The position numbers were made by a program, and so were the translations under genes. A stretch of DNA of 64,000 nucleotides from an uncultured Mailhella sp. (GTDB lineage: Bacteria > Desulfobacterota > Desulfovibrionia > Desulfovibrionales > Desulfovibrionaceae). The stretch lies in NCBI RefSeq assembly GCF_963931295.1, contig NZ_OZ007001.1, positions 496,001 through 560,000 on the forward strand, written 5' to 3'. The notes under the pieces were generated by a model. It made no database searches, was not told where the DNA came from, and worked only from the letters and a program-made list of their open reading frames with translations. Of the stretch, positions 1 through 9,095 are shown piece by piece. Position 1 is the stretch's first letter, and every line of letters starts with the position of its first letter.

Positions 1-1515
1 ACGGCCGGAGTGCCCGAATCTCTGCCCGAGGTCATGCGGCCCATGGCCGAAAGCATTGTTGAAGCCTTTCAGAGCACGGCAAGGCGCCTGATGGAGCTCG
101 GACTCGGCTATCTTTCTCTGGACAGGGCCGCGTCCACGCTTTCCACGGGCGAGCGGCAGCGCATGCAGCTTGCACGCGCGGTACGCAATCGCACCACGGG
201 CGTGCTTTACGTGCTCGACGAACCTTCCATCGGACTGCATCCGTCCAACATTGCGGGGCTCATCGGCGTGATGCGCGACCTCGTGGCCGACGGCAATTCC
301 GTGCTGCTGGTCGATCACGACACGCAGATTCTTTCCGCCGCCGACTGGCTCATCGAAATGGGGCCCGAAGCCGGCGAACGCGGCGGCACGGTGGTTGCCG
401 AAGGACGCATTGCCGACATCGCGGCCGATCCTCATTCACGCATCGGGAAATTTCTCGGGCACAGGGGGATTTTCCGCGTGCGTCCGCAGTGCCCGGCCGA
501 TGCCCTGTTTACGGAAGGCTCCATTCATCTGGCCACAGCGGCCATTCATACCGTGCATCCGCTGGAGGTGGACATTCCGAAAGGCAGACTCACCGTGGTG
601 ACCGGCGTTTCCGGCTCCGGCAAAACCACGCTCATTCTTGAAAGCCTCGCCCCTGCGCTGAACGCCTTCATTCGCGGCGCCCGCATGCCCGATCACGTGC
701 GTGAACTGCGCGCAGAGGGCATCCGGCAGATCAAGCTCATCGACGCCAGTCCCATAGGCATCAACGTGCGCTCCACCGTGGCCACCTACGCCAACGTGCA
801 CGATGAGCTGCGCAAGGTGTTCGCCCGCACGTCGGACGCCCGCAGGCTGGGGCTCAAGGCCGGGGATTTTTCCTACAATACCGGAAAGTTGCGCTGCCCC
901 GTCTGCGACGGCACCGGCGTTGTCAGTCTCGACGTGCAGTTCCTGCCCGATGTGGACATTCCCTGTCCGTCGTGCCGGGGGTCCCGCTTCTCCCGCGAGG
1001 CCGACGCCGTAAAGTATCAGAACAGCGCCGGACGCGCCTTTTCCATGCCCGAGCTCATGGACATGGATGTTCGGCAGGCCCTCGACGCCTGCGCCGATCT
1101 CAAGCTCGTGCGCCAGCGCCTCGAAGTGCTTCAGCAGCTCGGCCTCGGCTACCTCACCCTCGGCGAAGAAACGCCCAGCCTTTCCGGCGGCGAAGCCCAG
1201 CGGCTCAAGCTCGCCGGAGAAATGGGCCGAGCTCAGCGCGACTCCGTGTTCCTGTTCGATGAACCTACCATAGGGCTCCACCCCCTCGACGTTGAAACCC
1301 TGCTCGGCGTCTTCCAGTCGCTCATCGACAACGGCGCAACCGTCGTCGTCATCGAACACGATATGGACCTCATCGGAAACGCCGACTACATCATCGATAT
1401 GGGCCCCGGCGGCGGTACCTCCGGCGGCCGCATCGTCGCTGCCGGTACCCCCGCCCAAATCGCCGACTGCCCCCAAAGCCTCACCGGCTCCTTCCTCAAG
1501 CAGCAATGGAGTTAG
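1..1515 (+). CDS. uvrA: UvrA-family excinuclease ATPase, C-terminal part (5' truncated by window edge)
   Basis: The frame is open to base 1, so the gene starts outside the window; about 504 codons of an expected 830-950 are present. In order it shows the end of the first ATPase (signature LSTGERQRMQLA, Walker B YVLDEPSIGLHP), the second Walker A (TGVSGSGKTT), a four-cysteine zinc module (CPVCDGTG and CPSCRGSRF around FLPDV), a second signature LSGGEAQRLKLA and Walker B FLFDEPTIGLHP. UvrA proteins are DNA-damage-scanning ABC ATPases. The LSTGERQR form of the first signature reminds me of the UvrA2-like class linked to drug tolerance rather than the housekeeping enzyme, but the diagnostic UvrB-binding region lies outside the window. 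The stop TAG is followed after 8 bases by a structured repeat. Confidence 0.9.
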   Translation, partial: TAGVPESLPEVMRPMAESIVEAFQSTARRLMELGLGYLSLDRAASTLSTGERQRMQLARAVRNRTTGVLYVLDEPSIGLHPSNIAGLIGVMRDLVADGNSVLLVDHDTQILSAADWLIEMGPEAGERGGTVVAEGRIADIAADPHSRIGKFLGHRGIFRVRPQCPADALFTEGSIHLATAAIHTVHPLEVDIPKGRLTVVTGVSGSGKTTLILESLAPALNAFIRGARMPDHVRELRAEGIRQIKLIDASPIGINVRSTVATYANVHDELRKVFARTSDARRLGLKAGDFSYNTGKLRCPVCDGTGVVSLDVQFLPDVDIPCPSCRGSRFSREADAVKYQNSAGRAFSMPELMDMDVRQALDACADLKLVRQRLEVLQQLGLGYLTLGEETPSLSGGEAQRLKLAGEMGRAQRDSVFLFDEPTIGLHPLDVETLLGVFQSLIDNGATVVVIEHDMDLIGNADYIIDMGPGGGTSGGRIVAAGTPAQIADCPQSLTGSFLKQQWS

Positions 1516-1522
1516 AGAGGAA

Positions 1523-2115
1523 GAAAGGCAGGAAAGGCATGCGGGGGAAATAATTCCCCCCGCGCCCCCCTGTTTCTGCCTCCCGGCTTCGCCGGTTCGG
1601 CAGGACGGGGTGAACAGGAAGATTATGCCCGAGGCTATGGAAGGGCGAGCGTTCGGAAACGCAGCGCCTGCGAGGGGTGGTGCGCTTGGCTGGGCTCTGT
1701 TCGGTCTGCGGATGCAGTGCAGGTGTGTCCTGTCGGACCCACCTGCGGTGGCCGACTCCTGTCCGGCCTTCGCCGGACAGTCGTGTCAAAGGATGGGATT
1801 TCCAGATGTGGAGGGAGAAGGAATACCGAAGGCAGAGCGGCAAATACAGCCTGAAAAGTATTCTCTCAACGCCCTCATCACGGGCGATATGGGAAGTCTG
1901 TCAGATTTTTTGGAGGAAACACCGAGGTCAGTGCCACAGGTAAACCCGAACTCGTTTTTCAACGCTCTGGGGCCCGCGACCTGTCTTTGGACGGTCGCGC
2001 CGACGGCAGGCAAGCAGGCGGGATTCACTTCCGCCGTTAAACGCAATGCCCGTCGTACAAGTTCCGCAGGCCGCACAGCATATCCTGTACAAACAGGGCG
2101 TTGCGGACGCAGGGC
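1523..2115 (+). repeat. Structured modular intergenic repeat, copy 1
   Basis: This copy starts 8 bases after the uvrA stop with an AAAGGCAGGAAAGGC motif, then a palindrome (1542-1562, core GGGGGAAATAATTCCCCC), hairpin H1 (1576-1603, arms CTGCC/GGCAG and CCGGC/GCCGG), hairpin R (1755-1784, arms about CTGTCCGGC/GCCGGACAG), hairpin Q1 (1976-1998) and hairpin Q2 (2017-2035, GGCGG/CCGCC). Module order is P-H1-R-Q. The same modules recur at five other sites in the window. The 770-base gap between uvrA and the next gene otherwise shows nothing I recognise; the reading frames crossing it look like chance GC-rich frames. Confidence 0.75.
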
Positions 2116-2285
2116 TCTTTCCAGCGATTCCCTCCTATTTTTACCTCTTTTCCCTTTCCTCTCCCCCTGTCATCCTGCCCTTAAAAATTAAAAAGTTTTG
2201 AAAGGAGAGATGGGGGCGCGGGGGAAGAGAGGGAAAATTTTTCAAAATTTTCCCTCTCTTCCCCCGCATTCTCTCTTCCTCTCCC

Positions 2286-4808
2286 CTACTCTTCCTTTTT
2301 CTTTCTTGCCTTGATGAGTTTTTCGAGGAGGCGGCAGAGGATGGGGAAGTCGATGGGTTTGGAGACGTGGGCGGACATGCCGGCGCGGGAGGTTTCGGCG
2401 ATGTCTTCGGAGAAGGCGTTGGCGGTGACGGCGACGATGGGCACGGATGCGGCGTCGGGTCTGGAGAGGGCGCGGATGCTTTTGCAGGCTTCGCAGCCGT
2501 TCATTTCGGGCATCTGCATGTCCATGAGGATGGCGTCGAAGTAGAAGGGCTCCGAGCGCTGGAAGATATTCAGGGCTTCGCGGCCGTTCCAGGCGCGTTC
2601 CACCTTCATGCCGTTGAGGGTAAGAATTTCCTCCGCCACTTCCATATTGATTTCGTTGTCTTCGGCAATGAGCAGGCGTTTGCCGGCAAGGCCGCCGCCT
2701 ACGGGCGCCGATTCGGTTTCCACGGCGCTCTGTTCTTCGCCGCGCACCATGAGGAACGGCAAGATCACGGTAAACGTGGTTCCCTGACCGGGTTTGCTGT
2801 CCACAACAATGCTGCCGTTCAAGAGTTCCACCATGCTTTTCACGATGGGCATGCCGAGGCCGGTTCCGCTCACCGGACGCGACGCCACGCGGCTTTCACG
2901 GGTATAGGGCTCGAAAATCTGATGCAGAAACTCTTCCGACATGCCGATGCCGGTATCGGACACGACGATCTTATACTGAATGTATTCCTTCTGGCTCATC
3001 TGCGAGACTTCCACGGTGACGGAATCGCCGGCGTCCGTGAACTTCATCGCGTTGGAAAGCAGATTGTTCATGATGCGCGTCAGGCGGAAGGCGTCTCCCA
3101 TCACCATGGAATGATTCACGTTCCAGACTTCGCGGAATATTTTTCCTTCGTTTTCCGCCTGAATTTTAAACGGAGTGAAGCTCTCTTCCAGGCAGACGCG
3201 GATATCCATGGGCTGATTGTTCAGCTCTATCTTGCCCTGCGCGAGGCGCGAAAGCTCAAGGATGTCGTTGACGAGCTGAATCAGCATCACGCTTGAGCGT
3301 TCTATTTTATTCAGGTAGTCGAGCACCTTCTGCGGATCGCGCGCAAAACGCTTGGCAATGCCGGTAAGATTGATGATGGCGTTGAGCGGCGTGCGCATTT
3401 CATGCGACATGTTGCTGAAAAACAGCTGCTTGGCCTTTTCGTTCTGTTTGGCCTTGTTCAGGGAGTTCATGAGCAGCGTGTGTTCTTCGAGCTGTTTCTG
3501 CTTCTCCTCTTCTATTTCGCGGAAGCAGAGAATGACGTCGTGACTCGCGAGCGATTCGTCGAACTGCACCCGGATGGTCACCCAGCGATATCCGTTATCG
3601 AAGCGCCGACGAAAGTCCCGACCGAAATCCCGTATGCGGTGCTCCACCAGACGTCGTATGCTGAGCAGGGAAAACTTGTCCATGAACTCGCCAAGGTCGC
3701 GGGAGTCCAGATTCTCGATGATGACCCGCACCAGTTCCGCGTAGGAACCCGACGACGACAGGCGTCTGCGCACGTCATCCGGCGCCTTGATGACCTCGTA
3801 ACGCGCCTGTTCGTAGTCTATCCGATACACGGCGAAGTAGCTGTTGCCGAGCACCTGAACGGCCTCGTTGGTACGGGCATAGACGCGTTCGTTGTGAAGG
3901 TTTCGCCAGGAAATGAGTCCCATGCCGATGAGCAGCAGCACGACAAGGCCATAGAACAGAGCACTGAAGTAATCAAGATCATTGAGAATAACGCTGAACG
4001 GAATGGTCAGGATGGAAATCCATCCGTTCGGCATTTCAAAGTAGTACACGCCGCGGCGCTGTCCGTGCATATCGCTGGTGCTGGCCGCATACGAAGCCAG
4101 TTCGCCGCTCTTGATGCGCAGGAACAACTGATGCACATACGGTCTCATTTCGTCGTAGGACTGCTCTTCCGAAGTTTGCGCGTAGAGCAGCGTGCCCTTG
4201 TTGTCGCACAGGAAAAACGACGACTCCTGCAGTCCGGTCAGCGTGACCGAGGAAAAACGGAAGTTTTCTGGAAAGATGTCGAAGGCCAGCACGGCCCCCG
4301 AAGCGCACGTTCTGGCGATGGTGACGACAGGCTTGCCGTACACGGCATCGATATAGGTGTCGGTGAAGATGACCTTGCCGGGATTCTCCACCGCCTGCCG
4401 ATACCAGACGGCATTGGAAAAATCGTAGTCGGCGTCGCCTTCCCAGGGATTCAGGGCAATGATCCTGTTTCCGGAAACCAGGTACGGATCAATGGTGCCT
4501 TCGCCAAGCAGGCTCTGCACCTGTCGGAAAAAGTACATGATTTTTTCCGCAAGATTGCCGTTTTTCTGACTTTCGTCCACAACGGAAACGCCGAACGACA
4601 AAAGCACGGAGTAAAACTGAAGATTGCCCCGCTGTTCAAGGGCGTAGGTGTGCGCCAAGTTATAGCCCAGATTCTGGGCGTTCTTCAGCATATTGATCTT
4701 CATGATCTGGTAGCCGAAAAAGGAAAAGACCAGCATGACCATGAAAATAGAGATGCTGAAACGGGATTTGCTGATGATATAAGCAAGTTTTTTATATAAA
4801 TCTTTCAT
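2286..4808 (-). CDS. Hybrid sensor histidine kinase with periplasmic sensor and receiver domain
   Basis: 840 residues. Order: a membrane segment near residues 18-35, a periplasmic region of roughly 240 residues that looks like a dCache-type ligand sensor (NAVWYRQAVENPGKVIFTD), a second membrane segment, a cytoplasmic linker, a HisKA domain with phospho-accepting His469 (SNMSHEMRTPLNAI), an ATPase domain (NNLLSNAMKFTDAG, DTGIGM, GTGLGMPIV) and a C-terminal receiver with phospho-acceptor Asp763 (ILMDMQMPEMNG) and the lysine of SKPID. It should sense an external small molecule and relay phosphate from His to Asp. No partner regulator lies beside it. The ATG at 4808 follows a good GGAGG site 5 bases upstream. 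The ligand cannot be named. Confidence 0.93.
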   Translation of the reverse strand: MKDLYKKLAYIISKSRFSISIFMVMLVFSFFGYQIMKINMLKNAQNLGYNLAHTYALEQRGNLQFYSVLLSFGVSVVDESQKNGNLAEKIMYFFRQVQSLLGEGTIDPYLVSGNRIIALNPWEGDADYDFSNAVWYRQAVENPGKVIFTDTYIDAVYGKPVVTIARTCASGAVLAFDIFPENFRFSSVTLTGLQESSFFLCDNKGTLLYAQTSEEQSYDEMRPYVHQLFLRIKSGELASYAASTSDMHGQRRGVYYFEMPNGWISILTIPFSVILNDLDYFSALFYGLVVLLLIGMGLISWRNLHNERVYARTNEAVQVLGNSYFAVYRIDYEQARYEVIKAPDDVRRRLSSSGSYAELVRVIIENLDSRDLGEFMDKFSLLSIRRLVEHRIRDFGRDFRRRFDNGYRWVTIRVQFDESLASHDVILCFREIEEEKQKQLEEHTLLMNSLNKAKQNEKAKQLFFSNMSHEMRTPLNAIINLTGIAKRFARDPQKVLDYLNKIERSSVMLIQLVNDILELSRLAQGKIELNNQPMDIRVCLEESFTPFKIQAENEGKIFREVWNVNHSMVMGDAFRLTRIMNNLLSNAMKFTDAGDSVTVEVSQMSQKEYIQYKIVVSDTGIGMSEEFLHQIFEPYTRESRVASRPVSGTGLGMPIVKSMVELLNGSIVVDSKPGQGTTFTVILPFLMVRGEEQSAVETESAPVGGGLAGKRLLIAEDNEINMEVAEEILTLNGMKVERAWNGREALNIFQRSEPFYFDAILMDMQMPEMNGCEACKSIRALSRPDAASVPIVAVTANAFSEDIAETSRAGMSAHVSKPIDFPILCRLLEKLIKARKKKEE

Positions 4809-4907
4809 TTTTCCTCCAGCCGATGCGCGGAAGTCGGAATTTTCCGCTGCGCGCGATTGTTCTTCGCAGCGCGGAGCGGTACAAGGGGGGCTTCCGTCCG
4901 GGGCGGC

Positions 4908-4935
4908 AATATACGCTCTTTATCAATAAAATCAA
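4908..4935 (-). promoter_or_regulatory. Candidate sigma70 promoter of the hybrid kinase gene
   Basis: On the minus strand TTGATT (4930-4935) and TATATT (4908-4913) are separated by 16 bases, in a short AT-rich island about 100 bases upstream of the kinase start. Match quality is moderate. Confidence 0.4.
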
Positions 4936-5194
4936 CATTGATAGGAATATTATGAAAGTTTTGCCGCTGTCCGCCGGAGCGCGCGAAGAAAAAACGTCGA
5001 ATTTCGACGCGCCCGTACCCGGCAAAGATCTCCGCAGCTCCCCGCCCGCAGCGCTCTCCTCGACGCCGCGGCACGGCCTTCAACGCCCTCACCTCTCCGA
5101 CGCCCGATCCGCCGAAAGGCTCCGGGCCCGCGACACCGCAAGGCGCCCCGCTCCTTCTTTCCGCCCTTCCCCGGGCCGACCCCCTCCGGCCCGG

Positions 5195-5287
5195 GGCGAA
5201 ATCCCCCCCGGGCCCCTCGACAAAATCTCCCCGGATACCGCGGCGAAATCTCCCGGGCCCCCTCGACAAACTCTCTCCCGATACCGC
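5195..5287. repeat. Imperfect tandem repeat, two units of 46-47 bp
   Basis: Units 5195-5241 and 5242-5287 both run from GGCGAAATC through CCTCGACAAA to ATACCGC with small length differences. They lie in the non-coding 630-base spacer (4809-5438) between the kinase promoter and the terminator of the next gene. No other structure is obvious in that spacer. Confidence 0.6.
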
Positions 5288-5358
5288 AGCAAAATTCCCA
5301 GGCACCCCGATGACCTCCCCCGGGCCGCGCTCCTTCTTTCCGCCCTCCCCCGCAGCAA

Positions 5359-5397
5359 CAAAAAAGGCGCGTCTCTCCCCCTCGGGAAAAACGCGCC
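5359..5397 (-). terminator. Rho-independent terminator of the HD/GTPase operon
   Basis: Minus-strand hairpin with arms GGCGCGT/ACGCGCC (5391-5397 and 5366-5372), followed by a run of six U, 40 bases past the stop of the HD gene. Confidence 0.85.
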
Positions 5398-5438
5398 GCA
5401 AATCCGCCATCCGGCCGGATGGCCGACGCCCTCGCGAA

Positions 5439-6026
5439 CTATTGCGCGGCCATCTGCTCGTTCACGCTCGCCTCGCAGGAACGCATGGCGTCGAGCGTGC
5501 GCGCAAACAGTTCGTCCAGCGTCCAGCCCAGACGCTCCGCGCCTTCGCGGATCACGTCGCGCGAGCAGCCCGCCGCAAAGCGCTTGTCCTTGAATTTCTT
5601 CTTCAGACTGGACACTTCCATGTCCATCACGCTGCCCGAAGGACGCATCTTCACCGCCGCGCCCACCAGACCCGTGAGCTCGTCCACCGCAAAGAGTATC
5701 TTTTCCATTTCGTGTTCGGGCTCAACGTCGCAGCACAGTCCGTAGCCGTGACTGCACACCGCATGAATCATGTCTTCGTTCACGCCGCCCGCGCGCAGCA
5801 GTTCCGGCGCCTTGCGGCAATGTTCTTCGGGAAAGCGTTCAAAATCAATGTCGTGAAGAAGGCCGGACAGCCCCCAGAACTCTTCTTCATCCGCATAGCC
5901 GCGCTCGCGCGCAAAATACCGCATCACGCCTTCCACCGTGAGCGCGTGCAGAAGATGAAACGGTTCGCTGTTCCAGGTCTTCAAAAGGGCCAGTGCGTCT
6001 TCTCTGCTGATGCTGCTTGTCTTCAT
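5439..6026 (-). CDS. HD-domain hydrolase
   Basis: 195 residues. The metal-binding HD-superfamily pattern is visible: a first histidine near residue 27 (LLHALTVEG), the HD pair in LSGLLHDIDFE near residue 58, a further His (EEHCRKAPELL) and HGYG near residue 93. HD proteins are metal-dependent phosphohydrolases, often on nucleotides; the substrate here is unknown. The gene begins 1 base after the stop of the upstream GTPase gene, so the two are almost certainly cotranscribed and translationally coupled. A strong terminator lies just downstream. Confidence 0.8.
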   Translation of the reverse strand: MKTSSISREDALALLKTWNSEPFHLLHALTVEGVMRYFARERGYADEEEFWGLSGLLHDIDFERFPEEHCRKAPELLRAGGVNEDMIHAVCSHGYGLCCDVEPEHEMEKILFAVDELTGLVGAAVKMRPSGSVMDMEVSSLKKKFKDKRFAAGCSRDVIREGAERLGWTLDELFARTLDAMRSCEASVNEQMAAQ

Positions 6027-6027
6027 G

Positions 6028-7080
6028 TCACACCCGTTCGTTCAGCTCGTCCCCCTTCAGCGGGACGGCGTAATTCTTCACCGTAAGACGGTCGATGTAC
6101 TCCTCAAGCGTCACCATGCCCGAACCCGTCACGGCCCGGCGACAGTCGGCGTAATCGAGAATCTTGCTCACGTTCTTGTTGATGAGTTCCGCGTTCTCAG
6201 GATGCACCCGCCGCGCCAGATATTCCAGCGACGAGCGGAACGCTTCCGAAAACTTCTGCAGTCTCCGCCATTCCTCCATCTGCTCCGCCACGCTGATCCG
6301 TATCTCTTCCGGAATCAGCGACGCCTCAAGCATCGCGCGGCACAGTCGCCAGTCGATGTACTGGCCGAATTCCACCTCGAACACCGTCAGCTTGTCGCGA
6401 TCTATCATGCGTCGCCACACCTCGGCGCCCTTGGCCATCACGGGAATCACATCCACGTTCGAGCCCGACGGCAGATACTGCGCCACCGTGTCGCGCACTT
6501 CCTTCACGATGTCGGACACGGATTCCTTTTCCACGTCGATGACGTCGGCCTTGTTGAGGATCACCAGCACCGGCACTCCGCCGCGAAGCTCCGCCACCCG
6601 CCCCATGTCGCGCAGCAGCGCCTCTTCGTCGCGCGTGTGCAGCTGCGCCATGTCGAGCACCAGAAAAATATGCGTCAGCGGCAGCTTTTCCAGCGCAAAA
6701 TACGTCTCGCCGCGATGCTCGTCGTGCTTGCTGGTGTTGGGACCGGGCGTATCGTAAAACACAATGGGACGCTTCTTCTCCAGGTGCGGCAGACGCAGCC
6801 AGATGTCGGCAGGCACGTTCTCACGCATGGTTCCGTTGTACGACGCAAGCCTCTCCAGCGTGAGCGGATGCCATTCGTCGCTCTCCGAAGGGTTGCGGCA
6901 CACGTTCTGCTCGCACCACGGATCATGAACAATTCTGAATATCTGTGCCGTGGTAGCCCGGTTGCCCGCAGGAAACGCCCCGCGTCCGAGCATGGCGTTG
7001 AGCAGCGTGGACTTGCCCGAACTCATGCAGCCCAGGATAAGAATGTGAAGCCCGGTATCGGGCACGCGGAACTCGCCCAT
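6028..7080 (-). CDS. Dynamin-like / P-loop GTPase
   Basis: About 350 residues from the ATG at 7080, which follows GGGAG 8 bases upstream. An open frame continues upstream but its composition looks non-coding. G1 is GCMSSGKST near residues 16-24, followed by a dynamin-type switch region (GNRATTAQIF), G3 DTPGP and G4 NKAD. A mostly helical C-terminal half fits a bacterial dynamin or YjdA-like GTPase acting at membranes or DNA. It heads a two-gene operon with the HD hydrolase, so the pair probably shares a task. The exact role is unknown. Confidence 0.78.
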   Translation of the reverse strand: MGEFRVPDTGLHILILGCMSSGKSTLLNAMLGRGAFPAGNRATTAQIFRIVHDPWCEQNVCRNPSESDEWHPLTLERLASYNGTMRENVPADIWLRLPHLEKKRPIVFYDTPGPNTSKHDEHRGETYFALEKLPLTHIFLVLDMAQLHTRDEEALLRDMGRVAELRGGVPVLVILNKADVIDVEKESVSDIVKEVRDTVAQYLPSGSNVDVIPVMAKGAEVWRRMIDRDKLTVFEVEFGQYIDWRLCRAMLEASLIPEEIRISVAEQMEEWRRLQKFSEAFRSSLEYLARRVHPENAELINKNVSKILDYADCRRAVTGSGMVTLEEYIDRLTVKNYAVPLKGDELNERV

Positions 7081-7844
7081 GTCTGACTCCCGTTCGCCTC
7101 CGCCTGCGCGGAAGCCTCGCTTTTTTCTGGAAAACCGGAAACGCGCACTGTGCGCCGCCTGTTCCGGCACGGCGCAGAAACAACCGTTGCCGCGCCTTTC
7201 CGAACATACCCTATTGACGACGCAAGGCAAGTCCCGGGATTTCTTCGCAAGCCGAACACGACCCCGGGCGACGGCGCGAGAGAACAGCCGCGCCCGCAAC
7301 GGCCCCGACGCCGCCAGCAAATCAAAAAATAAAAAACACGCACCGCAGCAGCCGCGCCGAAGCCCGTGCCGACGCCACGGCAGCCGCTTCCGGACTGATT
7401 CCCTGCCCCGCCCGCACCGACGTCATGCTTCCGCCGCCTGTCGCGCATCCTCATGCGCTCGCCCACAGACATCCCCCCAGTCACCGCATTACCGGCACGA
7501 TCGTCGCACCGCGCACCCAACCAACAAACACGGGAACCCGTTCTGCATCTTCCCGACAAGCAAGCTTCATACATGATTTCTTCATGTCATTTCTTTCACA
7601 AATAACATGACACATAAAAATCTCTCTTTCACGCTCCGCAGCACTGACAAAACAGCACGACATCATGCTTTTTCACGACGTCATTTTCCCATGCACAACT
7701 TCTCTTTTTCATCATTTCTATTTACTTCTTCCTTTTCCCTTCATATTTTCACATTCTTCTTTCATTATCCTTTATTTTTCTCTCACACTCTCTTTGCATA
7801 TGATGCAAACATGCAAATAAATAAAAAAACTTTCCGAAAATATG
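7081..7844. other. Non-coding spacer between GTPase gene and small peptide gene
   Basis: 7081-7560 is GC-rich with no credible gene. From about 7560 the DNA turns AT-rich. An inverted repeat TCATGT...ACATGA lies near 7582-7610, a possible operator. A 107-codon frame rich in Phe and His crosses 7607-7930 but lacks a ribosome site and gene-like composition. Confidence 0.5.
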
Positions 7845-7873
7845 TTGTTTTTAACTTGCGCACCTGCTATGTT
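7845..7873 (+). promoter_or_regulatory. Promoter of the 30-residue peptide gene
   Basis: TTGTTT (7845-7850) and TATGTT (7868-7873) lie exactly 17 bases apart in AT-rich DNA, about 110 bases upstream of the small gene. Short inverted repeats of the ATCAT/ATGAT and CATGA/TCATG type follow at about 7896-7930, where a regulator or RNA fold could act. Confidence 0.5.
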
Positions 7874-7984
7874 ATAAAAAAAAACAAAGTAGGCATCATT
7901 ACTCATGATACTATGATTCATGACGTATGATATCTGCACAGAAAGAGAACTTTTTATTCTCTTCCCTAGAAAAAGGAGGAAGGT

Positions 7985-8077
7985 ATGGAACTCGGAAGCC
8001 TGGTACTCACCATTTGCGCCTGCCTCATGGCAATAGTCGTCTGCCTCGGCATTTTTGCCTCCAAGGCCTACAAGTAA
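7985..8077 (+). CDS. Small single-pass membrane peptide (30 aa)
   Basis: The product is 30 residues: MELGSLVLTICACLMA, then a hydrophobic stretch to about residue 25, ending in ASKAYK. This gives one membrane helix with a basic C-terminus, expected inside by the positive-inside rule. AAAGGAGGAAGGT sits right before the ATG, among the best ribosome sites in the window. A promoter lies upstream and a textbook terminator 45 bases downstream, so it is a monocistronic unit. I do not recognise the family. It could be a subunit of a membrane complex, a regulatory peptide or a toxin; no antisense partner is evident. Confidence 0.72.
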   Translation: MELGSLVLTICACLMAIVVCLGIFASKAYK

Positions 8078-8121
8078 TCCTTTTGAGCCTGCCCCGGGCA
8101 GGAATCCTCATGTCCATTTTG

Positions 8122-8153
8122 CGGGAACTTTTTCGGAAGTTCCCGTTTTTTTT
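8122..8153 (+). terminator. Rho-independent terminator of the small peptide gene
   Basis: Nine-base stem CGGGAACTT/AAGTTCCCG (8122-8130 and 8137-8145) followed by eight T. The CCCG plus eight T end is duplicated at 8155-8166, where it runs into a truncated repeat element. Confidence 0.92.
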
Positions 8154-8159
8154 GCCCGT

Positions 8160-9018
8160 TTTTTTTGTCGGACAGGAGTCGGCCACCGCATGCGGGGCCG
8201 TGCGGACACACCTGCGCTGAGTCCGCAGACCGAACAGCGCCAGCCAAGCACACCCAAGCCTGGCGCGCTTTGCCTTTCCCCTTCCGAACTTCCGTCAGTT
8301 TTCGGCAATGCGCTCTGCCTGCACACTCCCTTCCTGCCGCACCGGCGAAGCCGGGAGGCAGAATCAGGGGGGGAATTATTTCTGACCTTGCAGACCTCAA
8401 CAGAGAACACTAGCCCGTTTGCGCAAGACACGCTGTACGACCTGCGCAACTTGCACGACGGCGGCTGCGCTTCACGCCGGAAGTGAATTCCGGCTGCTTG
8501 CCGCCGTCAACGCGACCGTCTGAAGACAGGTCGCGGACCCCAGAGCGTTGAGAGACGGCCTTCCGGCCTCCAATCCCCCCTTCGCCCACAGCTTCGGGCA
8601 TAATCTTCCCGTTCACCCTGTCCTGCTGAAGCAGCGAAGCTGCGAAGCAGAAACAGGGGGGCGCGGGGGGAATTATTTCTGACCTTGCAGACCTCAACAG
8701 AGAACACTAGCCCGTTTGTGCAAGACACGCTGTACGACCTGCGCAACTTGCACGACGGCGGCTGCGCTTCACGCCGGAAGTGAATTCCGGCTGCTTGCCG
8801 CCGTCAACGCGACCGTCTGAAGACAGGTCGCGGGCCCCAGAGCGTTGAGAGACGGCCTTCCGGCCTCCAATCCCCCCTTCGCCCACAGCTTCGGGCATAA
8901 TCTTCCCGTTCACCCTGTTCTGCTGAAGCAGCGAAGCTGCGAAGCAGAAACAGGGGGGCGCGGGGGGAATTATTTCCCCCGCATGCCTTTCCTGCCTTTT
9001 CTGCCTTTCCCGTTGCCG
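8160..9018 (-). repeat. Structured modular intergenic repeat, copy 2 (compound)
   Basis: Read on the minus strand it begins with the AAAGGCAG motif near 9018, then the palindrome (8961-8981), H1 (8919-8948, arms TCTGCT/AGCAGA and GCAGC/GCTGC), Q modules, a tandem second unit, then R-type sequence. The R hairpin near 8167-8184 keeps only one arm, apparently cut by the terminator of the small peptide gene. Q2 is GCCGG/CCGGC at 8476-8494 with an outer stem GACGGCGGC/GCCGCCGTC (8457-8465, 8500-8508). Unlike the other copies it lies upstream of a gene (sbcD) rather than after a stop codon. Confidence 0.75.
8374..8967. repeat. Exact-period 297-bp tandem duplication
   Basis: Units 8374-8670 and 8671-8967 are nearly identical; I see about three single-base differences. 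Each unit carries hairpins Q1, Q2 and H1, and the junction lies inside the palindrome module (AATTATTT). Confidence 0.92.
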
Positions 9019-9095
9019 GGCCGTGACAGGGGGCGGCGGGGCGTGGTACACCGTGGGGGCGCTCCGCGAGGGGCGGGAATCAAGGCAGGGAAGGC

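Noticed and set aside
1292..2191. 299-codon frame overlapping the uvrA end
   Set aside because: Ser/Pro-rich frame shadow of uvrA running through a structured repeat; no domain.
7607..7930. 107-codon frame in the AT-rich leader
   Set aside because: Low-complexity Phe/His composition and no ribosome site; it overlaps the promoter of the small peptide gene.
8374..8967. CRISPR array
   Set aside because: Only two units of 297 bp with no short repeat-spacer pattern and no cas genes.
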